Assembly (NCBI GenBank): GCA_000969725.1
Contig: JXSR01S059446.1
Source: Ophiothrix spiculata
Lineage: Eukaryota; Echinodermata; Ophiuroidea; Amphilepidida; Ophiotrichidae
DNA length: 29,560 nt
Reading direction: 5' to 3' (one strand)
The position numbers and the translations under genes were made by a program. The notes below the pieces were generated by a model that worked only from the letters and a program-made list of their open reading frames with translations, was not told the DNA's origin and did not search any database. Positions 1 to 27,265 of this stretch are shown piece by piece. Each line of letters starts with the position of its first letter. The stretch's first letter is position 1.

Positions 1-311
1 TATGCCTTGTAACTCAGCAACCAATAAGTCTCTCCATATAAAAGTATACATTTCTAGATGTGGATTTTGATGTAGAAGATGATGGTTAGGTCAGTTTATT
101 GCCAAAAATAGGCCTAAAATAGGCCAAAAATGACCAAAAAATCATTTTGGGCCAAAAATGACCAAAAAATCATTTTGGGCCAATTTTGGGGCCAAAATGA
201 CACATTTTGGTCCAAAAATGACCTCACCATCATGTTAAGTATGCAAATCTGCTTCTAGAAATGTATACTTTTATTTGGATTTAATCATCCGTTGCTGAGA
301 TACAGAGCATA
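1..311. mobile_element. Foldback element with internal 28-bp tandem repeat
   Basis: The left arm (CTCAGCAACC, ATAAAAGTATACATTTCTAG, GATGATGGTTAGGTCA) mirrors the right arm ending at 311. Between them, units of GGCCAAAAATGACC...CATTTT repeat with a 28-bp period at 123-180 and degenerate outward. The left end may be cut off by the window. Confidence 0.78.
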
Positions 312-425
312 AAATATTTCAGAAAACGAAGGGTTGACAGGGCCCTTAAAAGGTTAGGTCACAAGTTGCAGTCATTTTGATAAATATCATAAAAGAAGGA
401 TGATATCTGATAAGAGCAAATTACT

Positions 426-1024
426 TTAAGGGGTTTTCTCAGAGATGCAAATTCTCCATTGATTTTCTTAAAAATTTAGTATTTGGTAGATTTATTTGTT
501 CTGATAACGAATCTAAAATTAAAAATATAGGTCACCGTGCTCGTTTTTGAGATACAGGCATTTCAAAAAGTACATATTTTCACCAAAAAAGCACTTGATT
601 TACCATACAAAGTATAGGGAAAGCTCCAAAAAGTCGATAATTATGTGCTTGTAAAATAGTAAATGCTCCATTTATTTTTTTAAATTTTCACATATGTTAA
701 AGCACTTTTTGTGCACTTCAAAATACCGAAATAAAAAAATAAGGTCACCGTGTTAGTTTTCAAGAAAAATGACAAAAACAGGCAATTTTCAATAAAATTT
801 GATTACTTTGATAACACATTTGCATCTGCATAATTGTCCGCGTATATATATTACGCAGCGATGCGGGGCGTGATTAAACAAACGCGTTTGTAAAGCATGC
901 GTTCAGTGTGCATTGAAATTGGCGCACGCAAAACGGATGCAAAGATTTTTTTGATTTTTTACTATTTATGAAAAAAATCCTTATCCCGCAGTCGTAAGCA
1001 ACTGCATCTCTGAGAAAACCCCTT
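426..1024. mobile_element. Non-autonomous DNA transposon with TTAA ends
   Basis: Perfect 24-bp inverted ends: TTAAGGGGTTTTCTCAGAGA plus TGCA, at 426-449 and 1001-1024. The TTAA at each edge fits a TTAA target, as in piggyBac-like elements, but family membership is inference. An internal direct repeat (AGGTCACCGTG at about 528 and 743) and a CpG-rich right part are present. No transposase frame. Confidence 0.78.
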
Positions 1025-1272
1025 AAAAAGGTTCATTTCCTTTTTTATATACTAATCTTTATATATTTGCTTTTAGAACCCTAACAAAAATTTGGATGTA
1101 AAGAACTAATTTTTGGACCCTTACAACATTATTATAATTATTAGTTTCCAGTTAGTCAGAAATTCTTGTCTATTCTTAATGATATTTTAAATTTTATAGT
1201 ACCCAAGACAATTTATCAGGCGTATGTGAGAAAATCACATAAAATATTTGGACACCTATTAGGAAAAGGTAC

Positions 1273-1587
1273 CAGGGTTCCCAGAATTTTAAGAAAACGA
1301 AATTCCCTGACTTTTCCATGATCTTTCCTCAATGATAATTTTTTTAACAAAAATATGTGAAAACGGGTTGCTTTTCAAATCCTACGACAACGCATGTGAA
1401 AATAGGAGAACAGATACCTGACAAACAGGGGAAATTGTGTCTGACTGACTACTTTCAATCTTTGGGTCAATCAAAATTCCCCGACTTCCCTGATTTGATG
1501 CATTTTTTATCAAATTCCCTGAAATTTCCTTGACTTCAAAAAGGTAAAATAATTATCCCTGATTTCCCTGAGTGGCTAGGAACCCTG
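1273..1587. mobile_element. hAT-like non-autonomous element, copy 1
   Basis: Ends CAGGGTTCCCAG and (reverse complement) CAGGGTTCCTAG. The interior has repeated ATTCCCTGACTTTTCC-type stretches. CAGGG ends suggest hAT, but no clear 8-bp target duplication is visible. Confidence 0.6.
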
Positions 1588-2744
1588 AAATTTTTAAAGT
1601 AGCCAAGACAATTAATTGGGTGTATTGTCAGAAAATTATTATAATGTTTAGAAAAGTATCTGGAATATTAGTAAAAAATGTCAATAATCCCTTGAAGTTT
1701 AACAGTAAATTCACTGTAAAACTTTTAGGACATCCTGAATTACCTTGCCTATGTGAATGCCTGGCAAAGCCAAGGTCACTTATGTTTGACTGCCTGGATA
1801 CATAATACACATTTTACAATTAAAAAAGCTTGCACATTTTTAATGGAAATCCCTGGTGCAAACAGCAGTAAAAATCAATATTTCAGTAACTGATATTCAT
1901 TAATGAAGAAACCAACGATTAAAATATGAATAAACAAAAACAATGTCTACACAATAGGTGTGCAGAAGTCGAGTTGTCTAACTAACTTGGTGATTCTTGG
2001 GACCACACAACTCAAACTTCAAACACGTGATGCATTGTTTTTGTATGTACAGTTTCAATCTTGTCAAGCATGAAATCAAGAGAGTTCAAGACTGGCATAT
2101 ACTTTGATCATCACTAAAATAGACAAGACTTGTTAGGTTTTTCTTCATCCGCAAGCAAAGCTAATCCCACCCACGCGTGCAGCAAGGATATCGATGTGCG
2201 AGTCACACGTGCGAAATCCACTGCTGCATTGCTGCAGCTGTGTTGTGTTAAGCTACGCACACGCTTATCTGTAATACAGATTCTGTATCAATTCACGATG
2301 TGAAGAGGCCCGCTTATTTAGTATTGATCAAAGAATAGTACTGGCATATAGTATGACAAAGAGAACTTTATTGTTTGTGTGTTTGTGTTTGTAATGACAG
2401 GAAATCACATGCAGTCTTGTACTTCCTGTGCTGTTGGTAGTGATCAATATTTTCACTTTCTCTTGGATCCTTCAACATGCTCCAGCAGTGTCCCGACACT
2501 GGACCATAATAATAATAGGCCAAATCAAACTACACTATTATAGAATCCACAGATGTTTCATTTATCTCTTGAGTTGATAATCAACAGATTATTGATATAA
2601 ATGTGCCACTTTTTTGATTGAACATTATATTTGACCCATATATGTACTGAACTTAAGGATGTTCACATTTCTGAACTGTTGCCAATTTTTCCATTTTTAA
2701 TGTGTTTAATGAGCTGAGCATGGTCATGTCTTGATTATTCTATC

Positions 2745-2853
2745 ATTCCTGGGGTGCACATTTGGAACATCATTCTAGTACAATTTTAGCATAATTACTA
2801 GAATTGTATTAAAATTGTACTAGAATGCTGTTTCAAATGCACACCTTAGGAAT
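2745..2853. repeat. 109-bp foldback palindrome
   Basis: Arms ATTCCTGGGGTGCACATTTG and ATTCCTAAGGTGTGCATTTG (reverse complement), both continuing to CATTCTAGTACAATTTTA. Almost no loop. Structure fits a tiny MITE. Confidence 0.75.
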
Positions 2854-3795
2854 AATGCTGTACTATAATTGCACTTGATTTTTACCAGGGTGATGATTGG
2901 AATCAAATTTTTGGCCGAGGATTTTTCAAAGGTAAAAATAAATGGCACATATGTGATTACATGAAACTAATATATGCAATGGTTGCAATATGTTCATGTA
3001 GAATGTGAAAAACCTTCAAACTTTGCTTCCCCTATGGCCCTTATAAAATGATTTTTTCAGGTGACAGAGCTGAAGAACCATTTCAAAAAGCCACTGACCA
3101 AAAAGACTGGACATTACACACTTTGTAATGCAAACCTATCAAAATGGAAGTTATTGCATTTACAAGTGTCGTGCATTTATATTCATTTATTTGCCAACAC
3201 ATGTGATCATGACTTAAGCATTTATATAATTTTTTTTTGGTATATGTGAATGCAAAATAACATATTTTAAAAAGAATTCTAAAATAAATAAATATAAATA
3301 AAGTCAGTTTTTACAGTTCAGAATTTTAAAAATATCAATTTTTCTAAAATTCTCAATGCATGATACAACTGTATCATTGTTAAAATTGTTTAAAGCACAA
3401 GACATAGGCCTAATGATAATGACTTGTAAATCACCTCTTTATCTTTGCATTTGGTTGGGATTATTTTTACAAAAGTCCAGTGCTTAATCAAACCTTGATA
3501 ACTTAGCATAAAAGCCTACAAAATGTACATTTAATTTACACCTGCAAGAATAATTATTACGGTTTTCTGTCACTGTAAAATGTTGAATTTCAGCAAATTA
3601 CAAAATTCTTTCACAATTTACTCTTTCGAAAATTTTCTGGATTTTCAATGATTAAATTGCTGATTTTTGCTGCAGAATTTCCACTGAGAGGGTACAGTTT
3701 ACAATAAGAATAACATGATATCATTTCGAAGATTTTCTTACATGAGGTAGATGGTGCATCAATTTTCTAGACCAATTCATTATTAGCTATTCCTG

Positions 3796-3838
3796 AGGTG
3801 GAAAGCCTGCGTTCCAATGAGGAAAACGCAGGCTTCCA
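3796..3838. repeat. Short hairpin GCCTGCGTT/AACGCAGGC
   Basis: GGAAAGCCTGCGTT and AACGCAGGCTTCC flank a 9-12 base loop. It is GC-rich in an AT-rich region, 50 bp from the edge of a TIR element. Confidence 0.6.
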
Positions 3839-3885
3839 AAAATTGGTGGCACTATCAACCAGTGAATTGGATACATACTATATAT

Positions 3886-4442
3886 GGGAAGCACTTTTCA
3901 CCAGAACCTTAACGACCTCATTATTATTAATAATCATATGTCATCAATCCACTATCGTGTGTATTGCTGATCTATCGCCACTTGGTGTAATTCCATTTTG
4001 TCTAATTTTAACATGGTCTACAACCATTTTATATAGACCAAGGTCTAATGACCATTTTGTTCAAAACTCATTTAGTCAAATAGTCTGATTTCCATTTTGT
4101 CCAATTCCCAGTATGTCTAAAATAATTCCCATTTCGGCTAATGACCTGTTTGTCTAAAACCATTTGGTCTAATCCTTTTTGTATATCGTTCCAAATTTCC
4201 CATTTTGTCTAATTCTCTGTCTAAAACCATTTGAATCTAATTCCCAAATTGTATAATTCTCTGTTTGTCTAACAACCCCTCTGGGCAACCCTTAGCCATT
4301 TTCTGTTTGTTTAATCCCATTTTGCATAATTCCCATTTTGGGCAATTTTCATTTTGTCTACTTCCAATACACACGGAAGTGAATTGACGTATGTTCATTA
4401 AATATAATGAGGTCGTTAAGGTTCTGGTGAAAAGTGCTTCCC
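3886..4442. mobile_element. TIR element filled with ATTTTGTCTAA minisatellite
   Basis: Inverted ends of about 75 bp: GGGAAGCACTTTTCACCAGA then ACCTTAACGACCTCATTAT on both sides, diverging inward to CGTGTGTATTG. The interior (3990-4360) is a degenerate tandem array of units like CCATTTTGTCTAATTCC. Confidence 0.82.
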
Positions 4443-5934
4443 GTACCATAGATGGTGTAGTGTAGTTTACACATTTATTATCTTATTCAAATGTCCCGGA
4501 GGTGATAATTGTGGTTCTCTTAACAGAGGGCAGTCAATAAAATCAACAGAGTAAATGCTTGACGAATTGAATTGTATGATAGGATATGCCTCATGACCCA
4601 ATTGAATTTACCAAATAGGACCATACTATTTTATATAAGCATCATACACTCTGCTTGAGAAAGATTTTTTTCTGGTAGATACAAATAAAAATAACACAGG
4701 AGATTCAAAGTGCAATATACCTCCCTGATTTGTAATTCACAAGCCTTAAGCACACTGTTCAGATAGCTATCACTCAGTTAAAGCACAGCATGGTTTATAA
4801 ATAGCCAGTACATCTCTACCTTGTAACAACTTCCTTCAACTTGACCGTACATCCATCATGCACCGGTTTTAAACAGCACCACTCAGCAGGTTATTCTGTG
4901 GGTGAAACAGGAAGTAATTAAATCCCAATGAGGCCTTGGTATATCATGACACATGTGATAATGCACGTCTGAAGTGTAAGCACACCTGAATATTGTTTAA
5001 CAAAGAAATAGGTGCAATTCATGATTCCGGTGTGACAAAAACCTCATCTTATTTCTAGCTAAATAAAAAGAACAAATAAAAGTATGCTGAAAATTTTAAC
5101 CGACCACTCATTTTCAAGTTACAAGCTTTTCAACATTTTAAAAATCCCCTTTAGGCTACTGTCTTGAAATTTCTGCTGGGGTTCCGACAGTAATATAATT
5201 AGAAAATGATACGTTTTCTCACGTTTTTAAAAAATGCAAGCACATTTAAAAGAATGGTTTGAACTTTGTAACATATATAAGTCAAGGATTCTTACCAGCA
5301 AAAAAACAAAATAAACAACAATATTGATAGAAGTGACCTTGAGGATTCAAAGTGGAAGATGATTTGCCCCTTTAAATTTTGCGGACTTTTAAAATTTGTC
5401 TTTCAAACGCAAGCTTATGCAAAGTAAAGGACCCCAGTCCGATTTTGTCAACAACATTATTTTGAACATCCTGAGATTTTGGAACTAAAATATTTCTTAT
5501 GTTTTCTCACTACCCATGCAAAATTTTACAGCTTAAACATGTCCCGTTTTTGGAGATACAGGGTTAAGTAAAAATTATGTCTAATTATGGTTACCATAAA
5601 ATTATCTACACAGTAAAGTATAAATGTAAAATACAAAATAGCTCATAAAATCAATACAGCTGGACCGAGTTAACTGAAAGTTGAAATTGAAACATCTCTG
5701 AGTGGCGATCTTTCATTTGACAGTGAAAACAAAAATTTGAAAAATCAGACTATGCAACTTTAGGAAAATGTCAAAGCTCCAGCTTGAGATGTTCATGAAG
5801 TTATAAATATGAATAATATTCAGGAAATTAAACAGGTACATTTCATATTGGCTTGTTTCTATTTAGGTCCACATAAGTCCAGATCATTCAAATTATGTCT
5901 GCTATTGTGGCCAATAAACTTTGTTTTTTCAACA
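4443..5934. other. No gene recognised (3' flank of KIF22)
   Basis: AT-rich DNA with scattered stops in all frames and no splice-bordered frame I could join. Likewise 1588-2744 and 2854-3795 hold nothing I can name; short open frames there lack any conserved motif. Confidence 0.6.
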
Positions 5935-5954
5935 TTAAGAGATAGTTTGTTTAC

Positions 5955-5960
5955 TTTATT
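5955..5960 (-). promoter_or_regulatory. Candidate poly(A) signal AATAAA for KIF22
   Basis: AATAAA on the minus strand about 95 bp after the tentative stop codon. Transcripts would end near 5935. In AT-rich DNA this hexamer is common, so the support comes from position only. Confidence 0.4.
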
Positions 5961-6054
5961 ATAAACTATTCAGCTACCTTACTTAGATATAACTCCATTT
6001 GAATATTTAAGATCAAATTAATCACTAGTCTCTTACACAATACAAAACATTAGT

Positions 6055-22240
<16,186 letters not shown>

Positions 22241-23014
22241 CTCAAGTGGCTATTTAGGGAAAAGGGTTAGAGTGAGATTATTGAAGTTTTTGTCTCAGTA
22301 CATTGTAGATCTTGTGCATATACTCAGTCATGGTTATTCAAACCATTTAAGATTCCTATGAAGGCTACAGATAAATTAATTCGCAAACAAGGCATTCACT
22401 CACAGTTTTAATGGTTTTGGGAGAAAATGAAATTGAATTTTGAAATAGGACTTCAAATTGTGACCCACGATTGCATAATTTTACTTTTCTAATAATACTT
22501 ACATTTGTATAGTGGAAATCCTTGAGGGCAATTCCATAATTAGTCCACACTAATCAAAGCGTTTTACAATTAAGTCCACACCTCAAATTCAGCCAAAATA
22601 TTGAAGTTGTTCACAAATTTTACAATCAGTATACCGTACTCCTTGAGAGTCTTGTGCATCTCATCTGTGATTTATTAACATTTAGAATCAAAATATGTGA
22701 TTTTGGGGCCCAAACTTACATTGTATCTCTTGTAGCATTGGGTTTCCGAATTTGACAACCTCAACTTTGTTTACATCCAGATTTTGGGTGATAAATTTCA
22801 TCTTTGGGTTTAAATCATGTTTGTTATGATTCTACACTATTTATTTTTCAAATATTTCATGTCTAAACTTAGACAGCTTAAATGGCAGTTTTACTACACA
22901 TAATTCCAATGACTTGACACTACTACTAACTATGAGTTTTCCTACGTCAAGACAGCTAGGAGAGCAATGTTGTTCAATGTAACTTGACATAGTCAAGTCA
23001 TGGTGCCAGGACTA
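22241..23014. other. 5' flank of KIF22; promoter not identified
   Basis: Upstream of the start codon on the minus strand. No clear TATA box or CpG-rich block is visible. If a 5' UTR intron exists, the promoter is farther right. Confidence 0.5.
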
Positions 23015-23149
23015 CCAGACAACTGCCATCACGCTTTCTTGTTTTGAACCATGATCGAAATAATCACCACACAAAGGTATTGCTCTTAATGTTGTCAGGG
23101 TATGTGCGTGATCCGTGAGTTACATAATCACTTCGATACTGAATTACGG
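23015..23149. mobile_element. MITE with ATTCAGTATCGAAGTG ends, left-truncated copy
   Basis: CAGACAACTG, ATCACGCTTTCTTGTTTTGA, ACCATGATC and GTGCGTGATCC match 13672-13809 closely. The right end TAATCACTTCGATACTGAAT is kept; the left inverted end is gone. Confidence 0.8.
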
Positions 23150-23591
23150 TTTAAGTAAGTGCAAACATCAGAACATGGCAAATCTGCAAATAAAATTTGA
23201 AAATATTGTCCAATTCAAAGCACCTCCATTTCCAAGCAAATGTCAACCTGGCAAGGAAATTTTCAAAATCATGCCAGAACAACAAATTTGGTGTCAAATG
23301 AAAGATGAAAGTCTGAATTTTACGGATGCAACCTAAAATTTTGATATTTCTGTCGTTTCGGTACTTAATTAGTGGATTTAATATTGATCCCCTCTTAATC
23401 ATTAAAATGAGTCAAATTAATGGTTTTAAACAAACAAGGATTTGAGGCCATTACCATGGTGTTAATTTTAATTTATAGTTATCTTGTGAAAAGGGAAAAC
23501 AAGTCAAAGTAATATAGTTAAGTTTTTTTCATAATTTACATTTTTCGTTTTGCGGAAACGGGTCTCTTTGCTTCGTTTCTTTTTTTTGTTG

Positions 23592-25219
23592 GCGTCATTC
23601 CGTTTCCGAAATTTCTAGTAGGCCTATTATTTAATCATTTACAAAAGTAGCAGTTCAAATTTTGTTAAATTTTGAATGCAAAGCAGGTTTAGGTAGCTAG
23701 CCCTAACCTACAGGCATAACTAGTGTAAAGTTTATTCCTGAATTTTGTTTGGTTCGTTAATTATAATCAATTAATTAGCGTCATTCCGTTACTTTTCTAC
23801 AGTAACGGAATGACGGTGAAATGAAGAAAAACAACAATTTCTTCACAGTGGCAATGGTAGATGTCCCAAAATTGGTCACGTTCTTAGTATTAATATATAG
23901 GCCTACACAAAAAGCACACAAGCTTGAAATTTTTTTGACCTGAACTGCTGTAAAGTGCATTTATTCGTTATTTTGGCATTTTCTGTGTAAAACTGCAGAA
24001 TTCGTAAGGTTTGACAAAATGGAATTTAAAGCCCTTAAACACCATCAGAATGGAACTTTTCAACTTACTAATTAAACTACATGAGCTGGAAACACATTCC
24101 GGAGATCCTAAAATGAATTATTTCAGAAATTTATGAAAAATGCCCCCAAAATATATGAAAAATGTATGTATTTTGTAGATATGTAAACCTCTCAAAAGGG
24201 ACACTTACGATATTCACTTTATATGCGCTGTATATTTACTATTTGAAGAAAATGACTTTGACATGGTTTTAGAAAGGGTCAAATATTAATTTAATGGTTT
24301 ATTTTACCTCTTAGCATTGTTTATGACATTTTGCATGTTTTGTTTCATCGCATAATTGCGTCAACTTTTTGTCATTCTGTTACCGTCATTCCGTTACCAA
24401 ATCTGAATTGATTCAACAAGATATCCAACTTTAGACGAAAACAAAATATTTTCAATTTGAATCTTACATTTTGTAATAAACTTTAGGCATTACATTGAAC
24501 ATATTTGTAATCATATTGCCCTCAGAAATTCACAGAGTTCCAGTGAAATGTATGTTAGGCACAAAACCCTTGTAATTTGACGTTATTCCGTTACCGACCC
24601 TTCAAATACCTATATCTCGTGAACGATAAATTTTTTTCAAAAAAACAAGTTTATATTCTAAAACACTTATTATAAGTATCTATAGCAAGAATGTTGAAAA
24701 TAATTTTTAAATTATCAAGTTATAGTTGCTTGAATTAGTTACATCGCTGCCTGGTCCGATAATTACCAGGAGCGATCAACAATCACTGGTAAACAATGCC
24801 GTAGTAGACTTGCTTTGCTGCATATCCGATAATTGGCCTCTACTTCTTATCCCTTTTGTATTTATAGTCCCAGGTTTGATTGTTCACCTCAAGATTATTG
24901 TAAGATATTTACTTGGATCCATTTGAAATTTGATTGGAAGCCTTATTTTTCACAAAATTTAACTTAATCACCCTCTTTCATGCACAGTTGGTTCTATTGT
25001 TATAGGGCCCAAAAATTCTAGCAATAAAATTGATGTATCTCTGCAACCACAAGACAAGTCTCAAACAAGTCAAAGAGCTCATTTATGGCTTGTTAGATTT
25101 CTTTCAATTAGCTCTTCAAAATGAAATATATTTCATAATTAGCAAAACAACTTTTAATTTTTTGTTTACCTAGCTACTTAAATGTCAAGAAAAATGTGTC
25201 TGAATATCATTCCGTTACC
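23592..25219. repeat. Recurring 14-bp motif GTCATTCCGTTACC
   Basis: Occurrences with 0-2 changes at about 23594, 23780, 23801 (inverted), 24371, 24385, 24582 and 25206. The pair at 24371/24385 is tandem; the pair at 23780/23801 makes a 14-bp hairpin. No coding frame explains it. Confidence 0.75.
24743..24907. repeat. 165-bp dispersed repeat, copy B
   Basis: Identical to 20135-20299 and same orientation, 4.6 kb away, outside the gene. The flanks differ at once on both sides. Confidence 0.9.
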
Positions 25220-25273
25220 GTGGAAATGCCCACCTTTTAAAATCAAATAATCCATGATTTAAAAAGATCTACC

Positions 25274-25293
25274 AAAAAAAAAAAAAAAAAACC
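25274..25293. repeat. Poly(A) tract
   Basis: About 18-20 A between ATCTACC and CCCACTCC. It could be the tail of a retroposed copy on the plus strand, but nothing before it is recognisable. Confidence 0.6.
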
Positions 25294-25439
25294 CACTCCC
25301 TGTACAGACAGGAAGAATTGTATTCTACAACGTGGTAAACAACAAGATTTTCCATAGGCCAGGAAACTGTTTTCATAGTTGGCGAAAGTACGACTCTACG
25401 AAGTTGAAGCTGCCGACTTAACAGTACCAAGACCAAGAC

Positions 25440-25841
25440 CTACGCTGGTACCCTCGATGTGTGCGCTTCACTATATGGTTCAGACTGCCCATCACCGCAG
25501 GTATTGGCTGATCAAAATTAGTCAACATTTTGACCAGTAGAATTACACAACTTGACAGCTCACTCGCCCTATCAAACTACACGGCAAACGTTCGTGATTA
25601 GAAGGCTTTGGTGAAGAGGTTGACAAAATGGTGATGTTTACATGCGCGACCGCCCCGCGTTTAACAACGCGTTACAAGCATTCGCGCAATCACCAATGCG
25701 TCACGCATGTTGGGTGTTTGACGCGGAAAACAAATGCCTTCAGGGCACGGGCCAATCAAGTGCTTAGATTCATTAGCGGATACCTGCGTCTTATGTCAGT
25801 GTGGAGTTGTTGAAGACATAAGGTGCCGGGGACCAGCGTAG
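25440..25841. mobile_element. 402-bp TIR element between 14-bp direct repeats
   Basis: Ends CTACGCTGGTACCC and (reverse complement) CTACGCTGGTCCCC. Immediately outside each is ACCAAGACCAAGAC (25426-25439 and 25842-25855). The interior is CpG-rich (CCGCCCCGCGTTTAACAACG). No transposase. Confidence 0.7.
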
Positions 25842-25989
25842 ACCAAGACCAAGACTGTCAGGGTTTCCGAATTCTGAGTCTCGCAACGCAAATCATGTCT
25901 TGAGTCCTGACTCTTTCTCTTTCTTTCTCCCTATATAGTGCAGCCTTCATGATATTGAAGATAAACGCACTGCGGATTTTGAAGTCCAG

Positions 25990-27265
25990 AATTGTTTTGA
26001 CCGAAACGGGGTTGGAAACAGTCAGGGGTAGAATACCCTACTCTTTACGATACTGACTGCGATTACATGTACAGGTATGACTCGACGGCTTAACGTCCCC
26101 TCCGAAGGACGACGATCTCTCATGAAATATTTACCCAACTCTAAATACTTCATGTGAGGAGCGGAGAAGATCTAGATTATCTGACCCAATGCTCCCACCA
26201 AGTCAGATAAACATCTATGCAAAGATTCCGAGATTCCATTCCGGCAAGTGCCCTCACCGGGAATTGAACCCGGGCCCACTGCGTGTAAAGCGGCACATAC
26301 ACGATCAATTTTATTGTGCAATATCGACTATTGTGCAATATTATTGATCGTGTATATACGATATTGATGGCTTGCGCAATATATTGAAGAAATCTAATCT
26401 ACTTTGATTTTTATTGACGTTTGCACAATAATATTGTCTCGTGTATTGTAACTGTCAATATTATTGTGCAATCAAATCTCAGTCTGCATAGAAAACGCAT
26501 TGGGTCATCATAGCACAGATTTTTAAAGACGGGGATGGTGATCGGCTGCATTTGTTTGAAGCAATGTTTGTGTTTGTGCCGAGACAATCCAACAGGCAAT
26601 TACGTGTAGTCTTCAGTTATACTCCACTTATCTATTCAGTAGGCTTTCAAAAAAGTTAATTTACCAACCGCGTCACTAGAGTGTACACTTTCAAGTCACC
26701 TGTGCGTAGCCTCTTGACTCATCGGTATTGCAATATACGTTTGGTATAACCAAGTGAATGTTTAAATAACATTCCTTATACAATTTTCGCAAAGAATTAC
26801 CACGGTAAAAGCTGCTCGTTTTATTTATCATAAAGTGTTATGTATTATTCTTCTACTTTCACCGTGGTAATTATTTGCAATATTTATTTTCAGTATCTAA
26901 ATGAATATTTGATGGTAATTGATTTAGAACCCCGCGCTATTCAAACATAATGATCCAAATAATGGTTTCAACTCACACATAGAATTGAGATTATATCGAT
27001 TTTCTTTTGTATTTGTACAGTCTAGAATTCGCACAGGGATAATCCCTGTCTTTAAAAATCTGTGATCATAGTACCTTCAATATCCATGACCTTATCCGTC
27101 GACGTCCTGCATTCAAATGACGGGTTTATTGCGCAATATAATTGAATCGTGTGTGTCCTAAAATATTATTGACAATATTCATATCAATAACATTGCTTCA
27201 ATAAAATTGATCGTGTATGGGCCGCTTTAGGCGAGATCGCTAACCACTACACTACGGCGCTCCCG
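25990..27265 (-). mobile_element. tRNA-derived SINE interrupted by a foldback element
   Basis: Minus strand head GGGAGCGCCGTAGTGTAGTG with A box TAGTGTAGTGG (27254-27244). After the insert, the second half has T-arm CCGGGTTCAATTCCCGG with B box GGTTCAATTC (26270-26261). Downstream is GTCCTTCGGAGGGGACGTTA (about 26110-26091), resembling a shared central domain of animal SINEs. The acceptor halves do not pair, so this is not a tRNA gene. The end near 25990 is a guess. Confidence 0.78.
26309..27228. mobile_element. Foldback/MITE element (about 0.9 kb) inserted in the SINE head
   Basis: Inverted ends TAAAGCGGCACATACACGAT and TAAAGCGGCCCATACACGAT, both continuing CAATTTTATTG, with one mismatch in 30. 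The outer TA is probably the duplicated target. Both halves contain CACAGATTTTTAAAGAC (26514; reverse at about 27064) and AATTACCACGGT (26797; reverse at about 26874), in mirrored order. No open frame resembles a transposase. Ends are approximate to within about 10 bp. Confidence 0.8.

Noticed and set aside
123..180. CRISPR-like regular repeat
   Set aside because: Only two to three direct units with no spacers, in animal DNA; a simple tandem repeat inside a foldback element.
24726..24926. Membrane-like peptide LLLIPFVFIVPGLIV
   Set aside because: It is the translation of the 165-bp repeat; the second copy does not keep the same frame bounds.
26250..27265. A tRNA gene with a long intron
   Set aside because: A and B boxes and the T arm are present, but the acceptor strands do not pair, the insert has its own inverted ends, and SINE body follows.
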